Positions 43,069-52,019 of a stretch of 64,000 nucleotides of DNA are shown in pieces. Source of the stretch: RGZA01 sp964568585 (GTDB taxonomy: Bacteria > Pseudomonadota > Alphaproteobacteria > UBA9219 > RGZA01); assembly GCA_964568585.1 (NCBI GenBank), contig CAZMQI010000002.1, positions 86,032 through 150,031 on the forward strand. Direction: 5' to 3'. The notes below the pieces were generated by a model. It made no database searches, had not been told where the DNA came from, and saw nothing but the letters and a program-made list of their open reading frames with translations. A program made the translations under genes and the position numbers. The first letter of the stretch is position 1. Each line of letters opens with the position of its first letter.

Positions 43069-43953
43069 ATGAAACCCATTCTGTTTTACCATCCGGAAAA
43101 CAAAGAAATCGGCAAAGGGCTTGCCCAACAGCTCGGCTGGACGGAAGGTCATATCGACACGCGCACATTCCCTGATGGCGAGACCTATCTGCGCCTGGCA
43201 ACACCTGTTATCGGCGCACAAATTTATCTGCTATGCTCACTTAACAATCCTGATTTAAAAACAAACTTCATACTATTCTTTACTAAAACGGCAAAGGAAC
43301 TTGGCGCAAATTCTGTCCATCTTATTGCGCCATATCTCGGCTATATGCGGCAGGATAAACGCTTTCAAGATGGCGAAGCCGTAACATCTAGGATCTTTGC
43401 TGCCCTGCTTTCATCCGCCGTGGACAGTATCATCACGATTGATCCGCATCTTCATCGTCACCATGACATGAATGAAATCTATACCATCCCTGCAACCGTA
43501 CTTCATGCGTCAAACCTGTTGGCACAGTGGGTGGTAAAACATATAAACCACCCACTACTCATTGGGCCGGATGCAGAAAGCGAACAATGGGTGTCTGCAT
43601 TGGCAAGAACTATTCGCGCACCATACCAGTGTTTGTCAAAAATCCGTCATGGCGATCGCGACGTAAGCATTTCAATTCCTGATCCAAGCCTGTTTTTTGG
43701 CCGCACGCCGATACTGGTCGACGATATGGTCTCAACCGCCAAAACCATGATCGAAGCCATCAAGCATATCAGGAAGGTAACAACGGAACCCATCTTCTGT
43801 ATGTGCATCCACCCGCTTTTTTCAGGGAATGCAGTTCAGGAACTTCAAACCGCGGGAGCCAGCCAAATTATATCCTGCAACACCGTCCCGCATTCATCCA
43901 ATGTAATGGATATCGTTCCATTGCTGGCAGAACACATTAAAAAGGTACCTTAA
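43069..43953 (+). CDS. Ribose-phosphate pyrophosphokinase homologue
   Basis: 294 residues, shorter than housekeeping Prs (~315). It has the N-terminal FPDGETYLRL block, GYMRQDKRF (ATP site), the DPHLHRHH metal region and the PRPP-binding motif PILVDDMVSTAKTM near residue 225. The subtype is divergent and clusters in other bacteria with AMP-phosphorylase-like genes. It could make PRPP from ribose phosphates released by the upstream phosphorylase (inference); a housekeeping prs would be elsewhere. An FNR/FixK-like box follows before the next gene. Confidence 0.9.
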   Translation: MKPILFYHPENKEIGKGLAQQLGWTEGHIDTRTFPDGETYLRLATPVIGAQIYLLCSLNNPDLKTNFILFFTKTAKELGANSVHLIAPYLGYMRQDKRFQDGEAVTSRIFAALLSSAVDSIITIDPHLHRHHDMNEIYTIPATVLHASNLLAQWVVKHINHPLLIGPDAESEQWVSALARTIRAPYQCLSKIRHGDRDVSISIPDPSLFFGRTPILVDDMVSTAKTMIEAIKHIRKVTTEPIFCMCIHPLFSGNAVQELQTAGASQIISCNTVPHSSNVMDIVPLLAEHIKKVP

Positions 43954-43959
43954 GTTGAT

Positions 43960-43973
43960 TTGACGTCGATCAA
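43960..43973. promoter_or_regulatory. FNR/FixK-like box before the alcohol dehydrogenase
   Basis: TTGAC-GTCG-ATCAA is one base from the consensus TTGAT-N4-ATCAA and fits the FixK form TTGA(T/C)-N4-(A/G)TCAA. It lies 47 nt upstream of the dehydrogenase start, a position typical for activation. Confidence 0.72.
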
Positions 43974-44020
43974 ACCGCTCCTCGGGATTTAACGCTAAAA
44001 AGAAGATGTAGGAGATAATC

Positions 44021-45097
44021 ATGTCTAAAAAAATGAAAGCTGCGATTTTTGCCGAGCCGGGCCGTATTGTTCTGTCTGAAAAACCCATTCCGGATGTGGG
44101 GCCGCTGGATGCGCTCATCCGCATCACCACCACAACGATTTGCGGAACGGATGTCCACATCTTAAAAGGTGAATATCCGGTCGCAAAAGGATTGACCATT
44201 GGCCATGAACCCGTCGGCATCATCGAAAAACTGGGTAGTGCGGTATTGGGCTATAAGGAAGGGCAGCGTGTGATTGCGGGTGCTATCACGCCCAGTGGTC
44301 AGAGCTACGCATCGCTTTCAGGTTGTCATTCCCAATGCGGCGGGGCACATGCCCATGGCTGGAAACCACTCGGTGGATGGCGTTTTGGCAATACCATTGA
44401 TGGGGCGCAGGCGGAATATTTACTAGTGCCGGATGCAATGGCCAATCTGGCTCCGGTACCAGATGGTTTGACCGATGAAGAAGTACTGATGTGCCCCGAC
44501 ATCATGTCCACAGGTTTTGGTGGCGCAGAAAGCGGCAAGATTAAAATCGGCGACTGCGTCGCGGTATTCGCACAAGGCCCGATTGGATTATGTGCCACCG
44601 CAGGCGCAAAACTGAAAGGTGCATCACTCATCATCGGTATTGAAACCGTACCCGAACGTATGGCTATGGCCAAACGTCTTGGCGCAGATGTGGTGATTGA
44701 TTTTAAAAAACAGGACCCCGTCGAAGAAATCATGAAACTTACGGGTGGGCGCGGTGTTGATGTGGCGATTGAAGCGCTTGGCCTGCCGCAAACATTCGAA
44801 TGGGCATTGAAAAGCATCCGGCCAGGCGGAACGCTTTCCAGCCTTGGCGTCTATGCTTCGGATTTGAAATTACCCTTAGGTGCCTTTGCAGCAGGGCTGG
44901 GCGATCACACGATTATCACCACCCTCTGCCCCGGAGGAAAAGAGCGCATGCGGCGCTTGATGAACGTCGTTGCATCAGGCAGGGTAGACTTGAAGCCGCT
45001 GGTCACACATCGCTTCAAACTGGATGACATTGAAAAAGCCTATGACCTATTTAGCCATCAACGTGATGGTGTTTTGAAAGTTGCAATTACGCCCTGA
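44021..45097 (+). CDS. Zinc-dependent alcohol dehydrogenase family protein
   Basis: 358 residues, medium-chain dehydrogenase fold. Catalytic zinc ligands Cys41 (TTICGTDVH), His62 and Glu63 (GHEPVG) and Asp in CPDIMSTGFGG are as in the isopropanol/sorbitol-type enzymes. A cofactor fold (AVFAQGPIGLCATAGAKLKG) supports NAD(P). The usual four-Cys structural zinc lobe is replaced by GCHSQCGGAHAHGW with only two Cys, so it lacks structural zinc, as in the Thermoanaerobacter enzyme. AGGAG precedes the ATG. The upstream FNR-like box suggests a fermentative or microaerobic role. It is in an operon with a Kir channel. Confidence 0.93.
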   Translation: MSKKMKAAIFAEPGRIVLSEKPIPDVGPLDALIRITTTTICGTDVHILKGEYPVAKGLTIGHEPVGIIEKLGSAVLGYKEGQRVIAGAITPSGQSYASLSGCHSQCGGAHAHGWKPLGGWRFGNTIDGAQAEYLLVPDAMANLAPVPDGLTDEEVLMCPDIMSTGFGGAESGKIKIGDCVAVFAQGPIGLCATAGAKLKGASLIIGIETVPERMAMAKRLGADVVIDFKKQDPVEEIMKLTGGRGVDVAIEALGLPQTFEWALKSIRPGGTLSSLGVYASDLKLPLGAFAAGLGDHTIITTLCPGGKERMRRLMNVVASGRVDLKPLVTHRFKLDDIEKAYDLFSHQRDGVLKVAITP

Positions 45098-45098
45098 T

Positions 45099-45965
45099 AT
45101 GACAAAACCACGCACTGTCCACATCGGTAACCAACAGATTCATACGCGTGGTCTTACGCATAATTTCTGGCTTGACCTTTATTACCTGAGCATGACTGCG
45201 CCGTGGTGGTGGTTCTGGGGCGGCTGCGCGCTATTTTTTATTGCACTCAATTCTGTTTTTGCCTGCTTGTATTTGCTGGACCCCACTGCGATTGCGAATG
45301 CCCGTCCATATCATTTTCAGGACGCGCTGTTTTTCAGCGTGGAAACGCTATCTACAGTAGGTTATGGCGATATGTACCCGCACGGATTTTACGGGCGGCT
45401 GCTATCAGCGATTGAGATTTTTTTTGGTATGTCCTTTATCGCCATCATGACCGGCATAGTGTTTGCGCGGTTCTCACGCCCCGAAGCGCAAATTATTTTT
45501 GCAAAACACCCTGTAATTGGCACATATAATGGCAAAGCCGCGCTGATGTTACGCATGGCGAATGCACGGCACAGCGATATTGCAGACGCCACAATAAAGC
45601 TATGGTTGGTGAAAGTAGAAAAAACTGCTGAAGGCATGTATTTCCGCCATTTCTACCCGCTGCCATTGCTGCATGATGAAAATCCGCTATTCACGCTGAG
45701 CTGGACCATTTGTCATATTATTGACGAAACCAGCCCGCTTTATGGCGCAAGTTCGGCGAGCCTGAAAGGCGAAGATGCCAGCATCGTCATCAGCCTTAAT
45801 GGCCTTGACGAAAACGCAGCGCAAGAACTCCATCGCCGCAAAATCTATTCCCATTCCGACATTCGCTGGGATCATCAATATGCTGTCATCACAAATCTGG
45901 ATGAAGCGGGCCATACCCACATCAACTATCATAAATTCCATGATGTGATGCCAATTAAAAGATAA
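45099..45965 (+). CDS. Inward-rectifier (KirBac) potassium channel
   Basis: 288 residues from the ATG at 45099, one base after the dehydrogenase stop. Two membrane helices (~40-65 and ~100-125) bracket the pore loop with selectivity filter TVGYGD (about residue 87). The cytoplasmic immunoglobulin-like Kir domain follows (ALMLRMANARHSDIADATIKLWLV ... LSWTICHIIDETSPLYG). It conducts K+ across the inner membrane. Bacterial Kir homologues fit this length. Coupling to a low-oxygen dehydrogenase operon is unusual and may serve pH or potential control (inference). Confidence 0.93.
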   Translation: MTKPRTVHIGNQQIHTRGLTHNFWLDLYYLSMTAPWWWFWGGCALFFIALNSVFACLYLLDPTAIANARPYHFQDALFFSVETLSTVGYGDMYPHGFYGRLLSAIEIFFGMSFIAIMTGIVFARFSRPEAQIIFAKHPVIGTYNGKAALMLRMANARHSDIADATIKLWLVKVEKTAEGMYFRHFYPLPLLHDENPLFTLSWTICHIIDETSPLYGASSASLKGEDASIVISLNGLDENAAQELHRRKIYSHSDIRWDHQYAVITNLDEAGHTHINYHKFHDVMPIKR

Positions 45966-45984
45966 CCCGCCTTACGAAGCAGGG

Positions 45985-46134
45985 TTATTCTTCCGGTGTA
46001 TCATCTTGTAAAATGCGCGATGCATTTCCTTTGGGATCATCGAACTGGCCGTTCTTCAAAGCCCACATAAAAGCCACCAGACCGGCGAATCCCAAAAACA
46101 AGGCAACGGGGATGAGGATAAGAAGAATATCCAT
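45985..46134 (-). CDS. ccoS: cbb3 oxidase maturation protein CcoS (FixS)
   Basis: 49 residues, the family norm. One membrane segment (LLILIPVALFLGFAGLVAFMWALKNGQFDD in two pieces) ends in the W-(A/S)-L-K-x-GQFDD motif diagnostic of CcoS. Required for cofactor insertion into cbb3. Its ATG overlaps the ccoI stop by one base. Confidence 0.95.
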   Translation of the reverse strand: MDILLILIPVALFLGFAGLVAFMWALKNGQFDDPKGNASRILQDDTPEE

Positions 46135-48293
46135 CAGCTATCCTTCGATATATTCAGGCGCAAGGCATTGCCAATCACCACGATGGATGAACCCGACATG
46201 GCAAGCGCCGCAATCAACGGTGTGACGAACCCCGCAACCGCCAGCGGAACGGCAAACAGATTATACACAAGCGCCAGAACAAAATTCTGTTTCACCAGCT
46301 TTTGCGATTGCCGGGCCACGGTGATTGCTTTTAACACAGGGGATAGTTTACTGCCCTGAAATACCAGCGCTGCAGCATTTTGCGAAATGTCCATCGCAGT
46401 AGATGGCGACATGGATACGCTTGCCACGCTGAGCGCCGCCGCGTCATTCAGGCCGTCGCCTACATACAACACATGGCGGCCAGCATCCTGCATGGCTGTG
46501 ATGGCATCGTGCTTCTCTTTGGGTGCCATCTCGCCCTTTGTTTCATCAAGCATCAAGGTTTTACCCACGCTATGGGCAACACTGTTCCGATCACCAGAAA
46601 ATAACGCCAGATGAAAGCCCTGTACCTTCAGTTGTTTGATGATGTCTATCGTATCTTCACGCAACGCATCTTCAAAGATAAAGCGCACCGGCGGCTGGCC
46701 GTTTATCACAAACCATAATTCCATCGCATCATCGGTTGCCGCATCATCAATGCCGCAAAAACTACGCCGCCCAAGACGCCATATCTGTCCATCCACATTG
46801 GCTTCCAACCCTTGGCCCGCGGTTTCCGTGATGGGGAGCGGGTCAATTGCGCCGTTATAAGCATCAGCGATAGCTCTAGATAACGGATGCTTGCTCTGCC
46901 CTGCCATGCGCGCAGCCTTTGCCAGAATATCCCGCGAAACGGTATTGATAAGGCGCGGCTTGCCAATCGTCAGCGTTCCGGTTTTATCAAAGACAATGGT
47001 ATCAACCATGGATAGCTTTTCCAGCGCATCGCCGGATTTTAACAAGATGCCATGACGAAAAAGACGGTTGCTGGCCAGCACCTGAACCACAGGAACCGCA
47101 AGCCCAAGCGCGCAAGGACACGTTATGATAAGTACAGCAATCGCTATCAGCAATGCATCGGTCCACGGCACGTGTCCGATGAAAAACCAGCCAAAGAACG
47201 AAGCAAGCGCCAGAACATGCACCACGGGTGTATAGGCCTTGGCAATCTTATCGGCGATACGCACATACTTTGCTTGCCCTTGTTCGGCATGCTCCATCAA
47301 GCGGATGATTTCACTGATGACGCTTTCATGCTTCTCGGCAGAAACCTTCAGGGTGAGTGGCGCCACAAGATTAATCATGCCCGCATACACAGCACTGCCG
47401 ACACCAACGACTTGCGGCAAGGTTTCACCGGTCAACAACGATCCATCCACTTCCGATGCACCGGTCAGAACAATGCCATCCGCCAAAATCTTTTCACCAA
47501 CCGCAACCTGCAATACCATGCCGGTCCTGATATCGCGCACAGGGGTCAGCCGTGTTTTTCCGTTTTCCAGCACTAATGCCTCGCCTGACATCATCGACAG
47601 CAAATCGCGTGCAGCAGACCGTGCCTTTCCGCGCGCCTTGAAATCAAGGAAACGGCCAATCAACAAGAAGAACAGCAACATCACCGCACTGTCGAAATAA
47701 GTGTGTTCGGCATGATGGCTGGTTTGTACAATACTCATGACGCTGGATAGAATGACTGCCAGTGAAATCGGCACATCCATATTGGTATGGCCTTTTTTCA
47801 AAACCGCAAGAGCGCTGCGGAAAAAGGGCTGGCCTGCAATCGCTACCGTTGGCAATGCAATCAACGCAGAAACCCAATGCAGCAAATCACGCGTGGCAAA
47901 ACCCATCGTTTCAAGGCTGGTGGTCCACACACCTAATGACAACAACATGATATTGCCGCTGGCAAAACCAGATAGCGCAAGACACAGCAGCAAGAACCGC
48001 TCTTCCTTCTTTTGCGTGTCCTGTTCTTGCGCGGCTTCGAATACCGAAAGGGTGAACCCATGTGCAAACACAGGCGCCAGTAATTCATAAAAACGGTCGC
48101 GTGCGCCATCCCATTCCACCGCAAGCCGGTTTTCGGTGACATTCACGCGTGCCGATGCACCCTGTTTTTGTAAAAGATTTTCGATGGTAAAAGCGCACGA
48201 CGTACAGCGCATGCCGCCGACCAGCAAGTGCAGACCATGTTTTCCATTCGCATCATCTTCGATCGAACTGGAAAAATCGGGGACGGTTGTCAT
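46134..48293 (-). CDS. ccoI: Copper-exporting P-type ATPase CcoI (FixI)
   Basis: 719 residues. An N-terminal heavy-metal-associated domain has GGMRCTSC (about residue 28), followed by transmembrane helices, the CPC motif in TCPCALGLAVP (about residue 392), DKTGTLT phosphorylation site (about 436) and the GDGLNDA hinge. It delivers Cu to the cbb3 active site through the periplasm. It overlaps ccoH by 4 nt and ccoS by 1. Confidence 0.96.
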   Translation of the reverse strand: MTTVPDFSSSIEDDANGKHGLHLLVGGMRCTSCAFTIENLLQKQGASARVNVTENRLAVEWDGARDRFYELLAPVFAHGFTLSVFEAAQEQDTQKKEERFLLLCLALSGFASGNIMLLSLGVWTTSLETMGFATRDLLHWVSALIALPTVAIAGQPFFRSALAVLKKGHTNMDVPISLAVILSSVMSIVQTSHHAEHTYFDSAVMLLFFLLIGRFLDFKARGKARSAARDLLSMMSGEALVLENGKTRLTPVRDIRTGMVLQVAVGEKILADGIVLTGASEVDGSLLTGETLPQVVGVGSAVYAGMINLVAPLTLKVSAEKHESVISEIIRLMEHAEQGQAKYVRIADKIAKAYTPVVHVLALASFFGWFFIGHVPWTDALLIAIAVLIITCPCALGLAVPVVQVLASNRLFRHGILLKSGDALEKLSMVDTIVFDKTGTLTIGKPRLINTVSRDILAKAARMAGQSKHPLSRAIADAYNGAIDPLPITETAGQGLEANVDGQIWRLGRRSFCGIDDAATDDAMELWFVINGQPPVRFIFEDALREDTIDIIKQLKVQGFHLALFSGDRNSVAHSVGKTLMLDETKGEMAPKEKHDAITAMQDAGRHVLYVGDGLNDAAALSVASVSMSPSTAMDISQNAAALVFQGSKLSPVLKAITVARQSQKLVKQNFVLALVYNLFAVPLAVAGFVTPLIAALAMSGSSIVVIGNALRLNISKDS

Positions 48294-48778
48294 GGCAATG
48301 TTATTCGCTTGGTCATCTGATAGGAATCCTTATCACGCTGCGCTACCGCGCGCGCTTCCCACAAACCGGAGAAGGGCAACAAGGCCTTTCCTTCATATAA
48401 GCCGGGCGATACCGATGTCAAACCAACAGTGACATCATGCTTCTTTTGTGTCGGTCTGATAAAGGTTACTTGCACCTGTGCGTTTTCAACAGGTTTCTTA
48501 TGTTTATCAAGCAGTTTGAACACAATCATCGCATTCTGTTGTGCATCCTTTTTAACCGTCACTTCGCCTTGCCAGCCCAGCTTGTCCTGAAGCCGTTGCT
48601 GTTCAATGACATAATTATAGGCCAGTCCTTTTTTATAGGCGTCTTCGGTCACCACACCCGGATCAGTGCGGATGGCAATCGACACAAAATCACCCAGCAG
48701 CAATGCCAGCCCCACAAAAAACAATACGAAAAACCACGGGATAAATTTATCAATCGGTTTAGATGTGTGCGGTTCCAT
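48290..48778 (-). CDS. ccoH: cbb3 oxidase assembly protein CcoH (FixH)
   Basis: 162 residues, single N-terminal membrane helix (~12-32, FFVLFFVGLALLLGDFVSI) and a periplasmic beta-rich domain, the FixH pattern (YNYVIEQQRLQDKLGW). It stabilises cbb3 assembly intermediates. It overlaps ccoG by one base and ccoI by four. Confidence 0.92.
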   Translation of the reverse strand: MEPHTSKPIDKFIPWFFVLFFVGLALLLGDFVSIAIRTDPGVVTEDAYKKGLAYNYVIEQQRLQDKLGWQGEVTVKKDAQQNAMIVFKLLDKHKKPVENAQVQVTFIRPTQKKHDVTVGLTSVSPGLYEGKALLPFSGLWEARAVAQRDKDSYQMTKRITLP

Positions 48779-50226
48779 TAATCGCTTCCTGTGATGAACA
48801 TCGTTTTTGTCGTCACACTGTTATGTGTCTCGAGGTTTTTAATTGTGAACGCAATCTCGCGGCGAGTCTTGTTCGCTTCTGCCTTTGCCGCAAGCGTGAT
48901 GCGGAATTCACCGACATTATCCGCCAGAACCGTCAAATCCTCCGGCTGCACTTCCTGTGCCGCAATGACTTTAAGGGCAGATGAGTCAATACCATCCACC
49001 GATAATGCAAAATGCTGGTCATGATAGGCGCGGTTTGCAATATGGATTTTATACGTGTTACGCACGCTGCCATCGGATAGCTTGACGAAAAGCGGATTTC
49101 GTTCATGCAACACGTTTAGTTCATAAGGGCTGCGATTAAGAAGAGTATACAGCATAATCCCGCCGACCAGCGCGATAACCAACGCGTAATAAATACTGCG
49201 TGGGCGCAGCAGCTTAAAAGCAGGCGTGAATGATTTGCCTGCGTTGCGGCACGCATCCCGTGCCTCCTGATTGGTGGCCGTGTCATAGCGAATGAGATCG
49301 CGTGGCAAATCCACCTTATCCATAATGTCGTTGCAGGCATCCACACACAGGCCGCACGCGATGCACTGATATTGCAACCCATTGCGGATATCGATGCCAA
49401 CGGGGCAAACCTGCACACACGCCTTGCAATCCACACAGGCACCGCGATTATCCCAACTATCTCCTTTTTTGTGGCTGCCACGCGGCTCGCCGCGCTGTGC
49501 ATCATAGGTAATAATCAACGTATCCTTGTCAAACATGCCCGATTGAAAGCGCGCATAAGGACACATATAGGTGCATACCTGCTCTCGCGCAAAACCCGCC
49601 ATGATATAGGTCGAAAAGGTCAGCCCATAAATCCAGAACGCCGTATCCCACGGCACGCTGAAATGGATGATGTTATCAATCAATGTCGGCGCATCAGTAA
49701 AATAAAGGGTCCATGCACCACCCGTACACAGCCCGATGACAATCCACAACAGATGAGTGGCGGTTTTTTTCCAAATCTTTTCGAAACTAAGCGGTGCTTT
49801 ATCCAGACGTTGCCGCGCGATATGATCGCCTTGAATCCATTGTTCGACTTTGACGAATAAATCGGTCCATACGGTTTGCGGGCAGGCATAGCCGCACCAC
49901 ACACGCCCCAACAACGACGTCACAAAGAACAGACCTATCGCAGCAAGGATAAGCATGCCGCTCAGGTAATAGACTTCCTTGGCCCATATTTCGATACCAA
50001 AGAAATAGGCTCTACTGCGCTCCATTTCGATAAGCACCGCCTGATTGGGCGCATGCATACCTCTGTCCCATCTGATGAACGGCGTGAAATAATAGATGGC
50101 AAGCAACATGCCCATCACCGTCCATTTCAAATTACGGAAGTGCCCGGTGATGTCTTTGGGATAAATGCGTCGCGCTTTTGCAAATAGCTGCAATTTTGGT
50201 TCAGAAAGGTCGGGCTCTGCTGTCAT
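48778..50226 (-). CDS. ccoG: Cytochrome oxidase accessory protein CcoG (FixG)
   Basis: 482 residues. It has membrane helices, two 4Fe-4S ferredoxin motifs (CVDCKACVQVCP and CIACGLCVDACN, about residues 265-305) and a C-terminal Ig-like periplasmic domain. It is a copper(II) reductase in cbb3 biogenesis. AGCAGAGCC precedes its ATG. First gene of the ccoGHIS block, 16 nt after ccoP. Confidence 0.95.
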   Translation of the reverse strand: MTAEPDLSEPKLQLFAKARRIYPKDITGHFRNLKWTVMGMLLAIYYFTPFIRWDRGMHAPNQAVLIEMERSRAYFFGIEIWAKEVYYLSGMLILAAIGLFFVTSLLGRVWCGYACPQTVWTDLFVKVEQWIQGDHIARQRLDKAPLSFEKIWKKTATHLLWIVIGLCTGGAWTLYFTDAPTLIDNIIHFSVPWDTAFWIYGLTFSTYIMAGFAREQVCTYMCPYARFQSGMFDKDTLIITYDAQRGEPRGSHKKGDSWDNRGACVDCKACVQVCPVGIDIRNGLQYQCIACGLCVDACNDIMDKVDLPRDLIRYDTATNQEARDACRNAGKSFTPAFKLLRPRSIYYALVIALVGGIMLYTLLNRSPYELNVLHERNPLFVKLSDGSVRNTYKIHIANRAYHDQHFALSVDGIDSSALKVIAAQEVQPEDLTVLADNVGEFRITLAAKAEANKTRREIAFTIKNLETHNSVTTKTMFITGSD

Positions 50227-50241
50227 GAACTCAACTTAAAC

Positions 50242-51129
50242 TTATTCCTCACCGCCGCCAAGGGAATGCACGTATACCGTCAGATGCTTAATCGTATCAT
50301 CGTCAAGGCGGCCCTCCCAAGCTGGCATGACGCCTGCTCTGGAATTGGTTATGGTATGGATTAATGCCTTGCGGTCACTTCCATAAAGCCAGATGGCATC
50401 ATTCAAACGTGGTGCGCCGAATTCGCGGCCACCTTGTCCTTTGTCACCGTGGCATGCTGCACAGTTTTGTGCAAACAGCGCCGCACCATTTGGCGAGGCT
50501 TGCTCCGCATCGCCCTTATTCAGATGTTCAACAAAAGTTGCAACATCCGTGACTTCTTCTTTCTTCAGCACGCCATCCTTGCCAAACGCCGGCATGAGTG
50601 AATACCGGGTTTTTAGATGAACGCCGCGAATACCGACACGAATGGATGTTTCAATATCGCTAAGCTTGCCGCCCCACAACCAATCATCATCATTTAAATT
50701 CGGATATCCTTTTGAACCTGCGCCGCCCGAACCATGGCAGGACACGCAGTTTTGTTTAAACGCCGCAAGTCCCGCTTCACGGGCAAATTCATATAATTCC
50801 TTATCCTTACGGATATCCGCGGTGCTGGTTTCGTGAATGCGCGCGGCATATTTGCTGCGAATCTTTGTCAGTTCATCCTGATTTTCTACCAGTTCCTTTT
50901 GCATGGTATAACCAAACAATCCCTTGGTGTGGTCTTCGATGGTTGGCCATGCGGGATAAACAACCCAATACCCGATGGACCAGATGCAGGTAATATAAAA
51001 TACCATCAACCACCAGCGTGGCGCTGGATTATTGAGCTCTTTGATACCATCCCATTCGTGGCCGGTTGTTTCCACACCACTAAAGGCATCTTTCTCTTTT
51101 TGTTTATCGGGTTTTGGGGTCACTGGCAT
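50242..51129 (-). CDS. ccoP: cbb3 oxidase diheme subunit CcoP (FixP)
   Basis: 295 residues. One N-terminal membrane helix (~35-55, WWLMVFYITCIWSIGYWVV) is followed by two periplasmic heme c domains, CVSCH (about residue 128) and CAACH (about 225), each with distal Met motifs (LMPAFG, VMPAWEG). It passes electrons to CcoO/CcoN. The order ccoN-O-Q-P is standard. Confidence 0.96.
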   Translation of the reverse strand: MPVTPKPDKQKEKDAFSGVETTGHEWDGIKELNNPAPRWWLMVFYITCIWSIGYWVVYPAWPTIEDHTKGLFGYTMQKELVENQDELTKIRSKYAARIHETSTADIRKDKELYEFAREAGLAAFKQNCVSCHGSGGAGSKGYPNLNDDDWLWGGKLSDIETSIRVGIRGVHLKTRYSLMPAFGKDGVLKKEEVTDVATFVEHLNKGDAEQASPNGAALFAQNCAACHGDKGQGGREFGAPRLNDAIWLYGSDRKALIHTITNSRAGVMPAWEGRLDDDTIKHLTVYVHSLGGGEE

Positions 51130-51132
51130 GGT

Positions 51133-51276
51133 CTACTCTTTAAATGGGATCTGTGCGTTTTGTTCCAGTTTCTGCTTATTTTGCGGCGCATAAGCCCAGC
51201 ACAAAATGCCTACAAAGCCGATGAAAAAGCCAATCAGCGCAATGGTCGGTGCATGATGAAGAATGACATCAATCAT
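51133..51276 (-). CDS. ccoQ: cbb3 oxidase subunit CcoQ (FixQ)
   Basis: 47 residues. One membrane helix (TIALIGFFIGFVGILCWAYA), then a polar tail beginning PQNKQK, the CcoQ pattern. Its ATG overlaps the ccoO stop (ATGA) and it ends three bases before ccoP. It stabilises the CcoP interaction. Confidence 0.95.
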   Translation of the reverse strand: MIDVILHHAPTIALIGFFIGFVGILCWAYAPQNKQKLEQNAQIPFKE

Positions 51277-52019
51277 GGCTTATCCTTTTTAATCGCATAA
51301 TCGGGATTGTATGTTTTGAAATCAACCAATGTGCCCAACATCTGCAGATAGGCAATCAGCGCATCCATTTCCGTCACGCGCTCCTTCTGGCCATCGAAAT
51401 CACGTGCGGCAACTTTCTTGCCATACCGCGCGACCAGCCCTGCCGTATCGGCATCTGCGGTTGCTTGTGTAATCGCATCTGCATAGGCATTGCTGATTTG
51501 CTCGTCGGTATAGGGAACGCCCGTGATGCGTAGCGTACGCATATTCTCGTCAATATGTTTCAGACCTTCCTTAATGTCGCGCTCACGCATAAAGGCATAA
51601 GTGGGCATGATGGATTCAGGCACAACACCGCGAGGATCGATGAAATGCTGCACCAGCCATTCATCGGAATACTTACCGCCAACACGCGCCAAATCAGGTC
51701 CCGTGCGTTTGGAGCCCCACTGGAACGGATGGTCATACATGCTTTCCGCAGCTAATGAATAGTGACCATAACGCTCAACTTCATCACGCAACGGGCGAAT
51801 TTGCTGGCTATGGCAATTATAGCAGCCCTCGCGCACATAAATATCCTGCCCGGCAAGTTCAAGCGGCGTATAGGGACGTATATCGTCAACTTTTTCAATC
51901 ACTGTTTCCATGCGAAACAGCGGGATGATTTCAATCAGCCCGCCAATCGCCACCACCACAACAATGCCGATGAGCATATTGAACGAGTTTTTTTCAAAGA
52001 AACCGTGTTTATCAAGCAT
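51273..52019 (-). CDS. ccoO: cbb3 oxidase monoheme subunit CcoO (FixO)
   Basis: 248 residues. An N-terminal membrane helix (IGIVVVVAIGGLIEIIPLF) and one heme c site CYNCHSQQIRPLRDE (about residue 67). Distal Met ligand lies in ESIMPTYA. The start overlaps ccoN by 8 nt. Confidence 0.96.
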   Translation of the reverse strand: MLDKHGFFEKNSFNMLIGIVVVVAIGGLIEIIPLFRMETVIEKVDDIRPYTPLELAGQDIYVREGCYNCHSQQIRPLRDEVERYGHYSLAAESMYDHPFQWGSKRTGPDLARVGGKYSDEWLVQHFIDPRGVVPESIMPTYAFMRERDIKEGLKHIDENMRTLRITGVPYTDEQISNAYADAITQATADADTAGLVARYGKKVAARDFDGQKERVTEMDALIAYLQMLGTLVDFKTYNPDYAIKKDKP

